A stretch of 64,000 nt of DNA from Neospora caninum Liverpool (taxonomy: Eukaryota; Apicomplexa; Conoidasida; Eucoccidiorida; Sarcocystidae): NCBI RefSeq assembly GCF_000208865.1, contig NC_018398.1, positions 4,922,710 through 4,986,709 of the forward strand, in the 5' to 3' direction. The position numbers and the translations under genes were made by a program. Each line of letters starts with the position of its first letter. Within the stretch, counting starts at the first letter, position 1. Shown one piece after another: positions 59,399-64,000 of this stretch. The notes beneath the pieces are model-generated. The model saw nothing but the letters and a program-made list of their open reading frames with translations, was not told the origin of the DNA and ran no database searches.

Positions 59399-62394
59399 CT
59401 ACTCTCGATTGAGAGTCGCCACTGCATATTTGTCGGAGGCGACAGGTTGCTTCCGGGGGACGAGCGAGATCCACACACGCTGGCCTGCAAAGACGTATGA
59501 ACCCGAGTAAACAAAAAGGCGATGAAAAAGCGACAAACACGGTAGAGCAAGCGGCAACAAAGGGGCAGCCGTAATCTGTACGATTCTCTCTTTTGTTCTC
59601 GCAGGGTTCCCAAACTCCCTAACTATCTCGACCGTCGCATTTCCCGTACTCTTTCGCGTCGCTTCTCTTTCCTGAACCGCCTGGCGCGTTTTCCGCGTTT
59701 CCCCTCTGTTTGCTTCTTCTTCCACTGCTTTTCAGTATCTCTAGAAGCGAACATATTGACGCACCTTCCACTTTCGCCAAGTGTGGTCTCTGTTTCACTC
59801 CTTTCGATTTCCAAGGCAGGGGAACCGGTACCATCTTCCCCGTTTGTGGACATTTCTCGAATTCCACAGGCTGCAGCAAGCGACGGGAGACAAAGGCACG
59901 CAGGGCGTTGTACAGCCACTCAGGGACACCAGACACATCTGCTTGTCGCTCCTCGTTTTTCTGTATCCACATGAACACACATCTAGCTCCTCCCACAAGC
60001 TCTTTTGCTTCTGTATACGTCTCGTACCGCTACCTGCCTCTGCACAGGTAGTTGGCCTGCTGATACGATGCACGTCTTTTTCTCGATCTGCGCATGCATC
60101 TCTTCATGCGCACCTGCGTGGCTCGAGCTCGCCTTTCATGTGGGGTGTACTCGCATGTACGCACAGACACACAGATGCAGAATTCCCCCCGGATTCTTCA
60201 ATTACTCCGCCGCACGCATTCGCCACCGTGAGAGCGGCCTCTGTGTTGCCCGCGGAACCGGCACCACAGGGGGGTGTGAAGCTCCCACAACGGAGCCCGG
60301 AGAGAAGAGAATCCGTTGTTGCCGATTGGGTCAATCCCTAGAAAGCAGGAAACTGTTCAATGGGGCGAGCAGACAGAAACGAGAGAGCATGCATGCCCGA
60401 CAGACTGTAGAAGCGCACCTGATAGAAGGACTCTCCAGTTTCTATGGAAATCACATAGCGGTGAAGAGGACAGCGAATGCACGCCTGAACACAGGACAAA
60501 AGCGAAACGACGGGAGGGAAACAAGGACTCAACGACAGAAGCAACACCGACGCCTACAACCCCATGGAAAACCCAGAAGAACAACTATATAGACACGCTA
60601 ATATATATATATATATATTCGGGACTGGTATATAAGAGAAGGGCTAGTAGGTATATGCCCGCTTGCATGTGCATGCAGGCACTGATACGAAAAAACCAGA
60701 GACTGGCACATGCATGCATATGCACAAGAGATAACCAACTGAGACACACAGAGAGAAATTGATATGGTAGAGCAACAAACAAAAAGACACGGACGCACTA
60801 CTGTGCGAACGAGGGAATACAGTCCACAAAGGCACAACGGTATCTTCCTACGCGCATGAACTGTTTGCGGAAGAGGGCGTCAGGGCCGACGTTCGTTCTT
60901 CTATTTTCTCGAGGAACGATTTGCTAAAAGACACTTTAAATGCATTCCACGCAAACACGTTGCCGCTGTGTCGCGTCCGCTTGGGCCTCTATATTTCGTA
61001 GAGCTATACCCACATCTATCCATATGCACGCCAAAATACATATATATGTATATATTTGTATGCTTTGCGTCAGCCTCCTCTCTCCTTACTTGCCCGGAGA
61101 CTTCCTCTATATCCACAGCTTGCTGAAAAGAGCCAGCATACACAGGCGATGCGCGTTCTGATGTGTAAAACTCGGAGAAAGCGTGCGGGCCAAGTCACGC
61201 TCGAAACGAGGCCATACACGCCATACACGTTTGCAGAGCACTTCCGTGCCTCGCGTTCAAACGCGCCCAGAGGGGACTACACGGAAGAAAGCGGTTCGGA
61301 TGAAGACGACAGAGAGAAGAAACAGTTTCTACCAAACGGCTAGAGAGCATCCAGGCGCGCGTCGAGGAATCCGAGACAACGCCTCTGCACAAAGAGGGAG
61401 GGACGGAAAGACACGGAAAGGGACACAGTGAGAGAGGCGTCGTACCTCGAGGGCGCCGCCGGCGTGGTAGCAGTTGGCGTCAACTGCGAACGGCGTGTTT
61501 TTCCAGATCCAGAGGGCGACTGAGAACAACACCCAGAGAGGAAGAACTCGATTTTAAACTCGCGGAGCGGAAAGAGAGAGAGGATGCGCGAAGCAAAAGT
61601 CGGGAGAAGGAAAGACCCGGCCAAGATTTCGGGAGTATGGAGTGCTGAAGGGGGAAAAGAGAGACCACCAGTAGAAGGAGAAGACGCAGAACAAGGGAGA
61701 AGGCGGGAAGCGTTCACACCGAGCAACACAGACACCAGGAAGGGAGAGGAATGTGCGGAACGAGGAAGACGAGGTCGGAGAGTGCGAAGTGCGAAGCAAG
61801 GCAGAGGAGACGGCTACCATGAGAAAATCCTTGCCTGGTTGTTCATCGATGACCATACGCCGGGGCCGCCGCTGTACCTAAAGAGAGATCCACGCTGGGA
61901 ACGGCGAGAGCAGAGGGGGTGGAGCTTTGTCTTTTTCCGCTGACAGCACTCTGTCCCCGAAAAGGCCAACTCGCGTTGAATCCCAGCCCCCGTGAGTATA
62001 AATCTTGTCTTTCTATATAATTTCACATAGACATACACACGTATAGTTAAGCGCTCGCAGATATGCGTGTGTCGCTGCGTAGGAATGGAGAGATGCGTCA
62101 GACGGGGTTTTTTGTGGTTCTGGACAAGCAATGCCGTGAGAGGTGGTGTTGTTCCTGACAGCCGCGCAGAGACACACTCAGAACCTGTGCACGTTTTTAC
62201 ATGCAAGCGCGTGGGTTTATCCGAAAAACTGTCTCTAGGTGTATATAGCTGTAGATGACGGAGGGGCTGGCCAGCATGTCGCGAGCGCTTGTCTCGCAGG
62301 AAACGAGACGATTTCTTCCCCCAAGAAGTCTTACTTCTTCGACGCTGTACGCCGCGTACCAGACTCGTCCCTCGGAGTCGATCTGTGTCTCCAT
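59399..62394 (-). CDS. Seven-exon 166-residue protein, function unknown
   Basis: The minus-strand model is 62394-62335, 61877-61835, 61519-61446, 61122-61090, 60923-60852, 59960-59765 and 59421-59399. Phases are 0,1,0,0,0,1 and the total, 501 nt, is 167 codons including the stop. The start has an excellent context (agaaaATGG). Exon 4 is only 33 nt (QAVDIEEVSGQ). Intron 2 would use a GC donor (CAG|gcaagg). The sequence is mixed alpha-type with aromatic and basic residues (ALWIWKNTPFAVDANCYHAG; NVGPDALFRKQFMR; VPEWLYNALRAFVSRRLLQP; PVPLPWKSKGVKQRP). It looks conserved and compact, perhaps an organellar complex subunit, but I recognise no family. The last exon is uncertain: a later acceptor at about 59397 would give a longer, Arg-rich end at 59134. 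Introns carry TA runs and the right inverted-repeat copy. Confidence 0.65.
60298..60504 (+). repeat. Inverted repeat, right copy (inside an intron)
   Basis: Matches 57521-57725 in the opposite orientation. It lies in the intron between exons 5 and 6 of the seven-exon gene. Its left boundary corresponds to the gap edge of the other copy. Confidence 0.9.
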
Positions 62395-63517
62395 TTTCTT
62401 TCCGTTCCCCGGGCGACAGAACCAAAACACAATGATATCTACACGGTTTTCAACCCTGCATTATTTAACTCAGTTCGTGGCGCGCGAAGCAGACAGGAAC
62501 CCGTCGGATACTTCCTCCCAGCGTCTCGCTGCTCTTTGGATCCCCGAGCTGTCGATCGCCTGAGTTCCCCTAGCAAGTGGACCGGTTAGACCGACTGAAG
62601 AAGAAGGGGAATCGGTCGCTTTCCGCCCACGGCCTTTTTTTGTCTCGAAGAGGAAGAAGGGTGCCGACTCCTCTCTTGGCAGCCGCATTCCTTGGAGATT
62701 CCTCAGCGACGTGCTCGACAGAGAAAGAAGCGAGGCAAGAGACCAGAGAAACCCGATAAAGAAGGAGGAGAAGGCGAAGACAGGAGATGACGCGGGGAGA
62801 GAAAGACGGCGCCGGAGCGGAGACGGGGTCTGTCGACTGGGCCGACTCAAAAAATCGCTGTTCTGCTTTCTGTGGCGCAATACACGGCTTTTTCCCTTCT
62901 TTGTTCCGGCCTTCTCGACCGGAGCTATCCCAGAGAAAAGGCAAGGAATGAGGAAGAGAAAAAACACCTACGAATGTCAAGAGCGAGAACTGTGCAATCT
63001 CTCTATGTGCGTAAAGTTGGAAAAGGCTGAATCCACGCGCGCTCTACGACGCACCTTCATAGCTATGGACGTATATACACTTGTGAGCGTCGATGCGTGA
63101 CGCCTTTGGAAGGCACATATACCATGGACAACGCTTCACTGGCGATTTTCCCTCACATCTGTACAGGTAGGAAAAGTATCGACAAGTGGACGGAGAGATG
63201 CACGCCTCTCATTCACCTCTGCACATGTGGACGGCGATCCACATGCAGAAGCTAACGAGACACTCGAGTTTCTGCCAGCAGCGAAGGGAGGCTGCTTTGG
63301 AGGGAACCAGAAAGGAAACCCCGTTTTTTGGAAAAGGGACAAAAAGAAGCTTCTTGACAAACCATTTCCCTGCGGATTCTGAGTGTGTGGCGAACGCGCC
63401 ATCCTGATCTCGCCCGCTTCTCATGCATGCAAAAAAATAAGCGGACCACAGACTTGCCTTTTTTCTTTCGGCGGGCGCACGCAACCGCGGCTCTTCTGCG
63501 AAGGACTCCAGTCGCAC
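62395..63517. other. Upstream flank of the seven-exon gene
   Basis: About 1.1 kb, strongly pyrimidine-rich on the minus strand from 62600 to 62960, as expected for a promoter and 5' UTR of the minus-strand gene. It also holds the 3' flank of the ORF entering from the right edge. No supported gene. Confidence 0.4.
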
Positions 63518-64000
63518 TCACTTTTTAGCTTCGTGATCCGTCACAGTTTCTTTCTGTCGATTCACAGCGCGCCGCTGTCCGACTGAGAGCCTTTTTCGCA
63601 GCAGGAATGCTCTTCGCGAGAAGCCGACTTTCTCCTGCATCTGCCAGCCCCCAGTGCCTCGATTCCCGCCGTGTACCCCTGAGTTCGTGCCCGGAATTTG
63701 TGCGTCGAGTAGACTCCCGAAGAAGTTCTTCCTCTCTCTAGCCGAGAGTCCAGGAAAGAAGCACGCGCACAGCTTTCTTTGGGTTGCAGCCGAGGATTCC
63801 GCAGCGTTTTTCGGTTTCCCCGCTCGTGCGCCTCCCTCGAGGGCCTCCAAGAAGACCTGAGCCGCGACCGCGTTGGTGGACCGTTCCCGCGTTGCCAGGC
63901 AATTTCGCGCTCCCGTTTCCGGTGTCTGTTCGTGTAGATTTGGAATTCTCTTCTTTCGCCTTCGGGGCGTTTGGTCGCTTTGGCCTTCACGCAGCGGCAA
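63518..64000 (-). CDS. C-terminal part of an ORF cut by the right edge
   Basis: A minus-strand frame open from the right edge to TAG 63520-63518, about 160 codons. It is basic, with a possible helical segment (AVAAQVFLEALEGGARAG) and LSARERKNFFGSLLDAQIPG. A second minus frame (63562-63990) is also open, so the reading frame is not certain. No family recognised. It may be the last exon of a gene beginning beyond the window. Confidence 0.35.
   Translation of the reverse strand: MPLREGQSDQTPRRRKKRIPNLHEQTPETGARNCLATRERSTNAVAAQVFLEALEGGARAGKPKNAAESSAATQRKLCACFFPGLSARERKNFFGSLLDAQIPGTNSGVHGGNRGTGGWQMQEKVGFSRRAFLLRKRLSVGQRRAVNRQKETVTDHEAKK

Noticed and set aside
1..64000. CRISPR arrays, bacterial operons, insertion sequences, rRNA genes
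   Set aside because: None seen. Simple repeats are microsatellites, and gene structure is eukaryotic with introns.

Overview
The window looks like nuclear DNA of a coccidian apicomplexan (family Sarcocystidae). Coding exons are GC-rich. Genes have several short introns with GT/AG borders, pyrimidine-rich acceptors and mostly phase-0 joins. (TA)n microsatellites sit in many introns and intergenic stretches. The adenosine kinase has the length and key residues of the Toxoplasma gondii enzyme, but its sequence differs from my memory of that protein at many positions. A relative of Toxoplasma (another sarcocystid genus) is therefore more likely than Toxoplasma itself; I cannot name the species.

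Layout, left to right: (1) 1-6.76 kb, minus strand: a very large DYRK-like protein kinase running off the left edge. (2) 10.3 kb: tRNA-Asp(GTC), minus. (3) 12.9-15.2 kb, minus: a five-exon DHHC palmitoyltransferase. (4) 18.3-21.2 kb, minus: a five-exon adenosine kinase. (5) 23.3-24.9 kb, minus: a 3'-5' exonuclease with a C-terminal dsRNA-binding-like domain. (6) 27.0-30.5 kb, plus: a six-exon protein with a mitochondrial-type N-terminus. (7) 32.7-33.5 kb, plus: a single-exon 278-residue protein. (8) 36.4-37.8 kb, minus: a membrane/coiled-coil protein with a polyserine tract. (9) 41.3-44.2 kb, minus: a TPR co-chaperone-like protein in six exons. (10) 44.8-48.4 kb, minus: partly resolved exons of one or two genes, at least one membrane-associated. 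(11) 48.9-53.4 kb, plus: a 1,494-residue, uninterrupted, charged/coiled-coil protein. (12) 55.2-56.4 kb, minus: a P-type (PHO80-like) cyclin with a hydrophobic C-terminus. (13) 57.7 kb: a 100-N assembly gap whose left flank recurs inverted at 60.3 kb. (14) 59.4-62.4 kb, minus: a seven-exon, 166-residue protein of unknown function with a 33-nt exon. (15) 63.5-64.0 kb, minus: the end of a further ORF cut by the right edge.

The genes do not form an operon or one pathway. They are individually transcribed eukaryotic genes covering purine salvage, protein palmitoylation, kinase and cyclin signalling, RNA/DNA 3'-end processing, chaperone assistance and likely mitochondrial roles. All exon models are hand-assembled from splice motifs, phase agreement and protein-family similarity. 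No transcript evidence was available.
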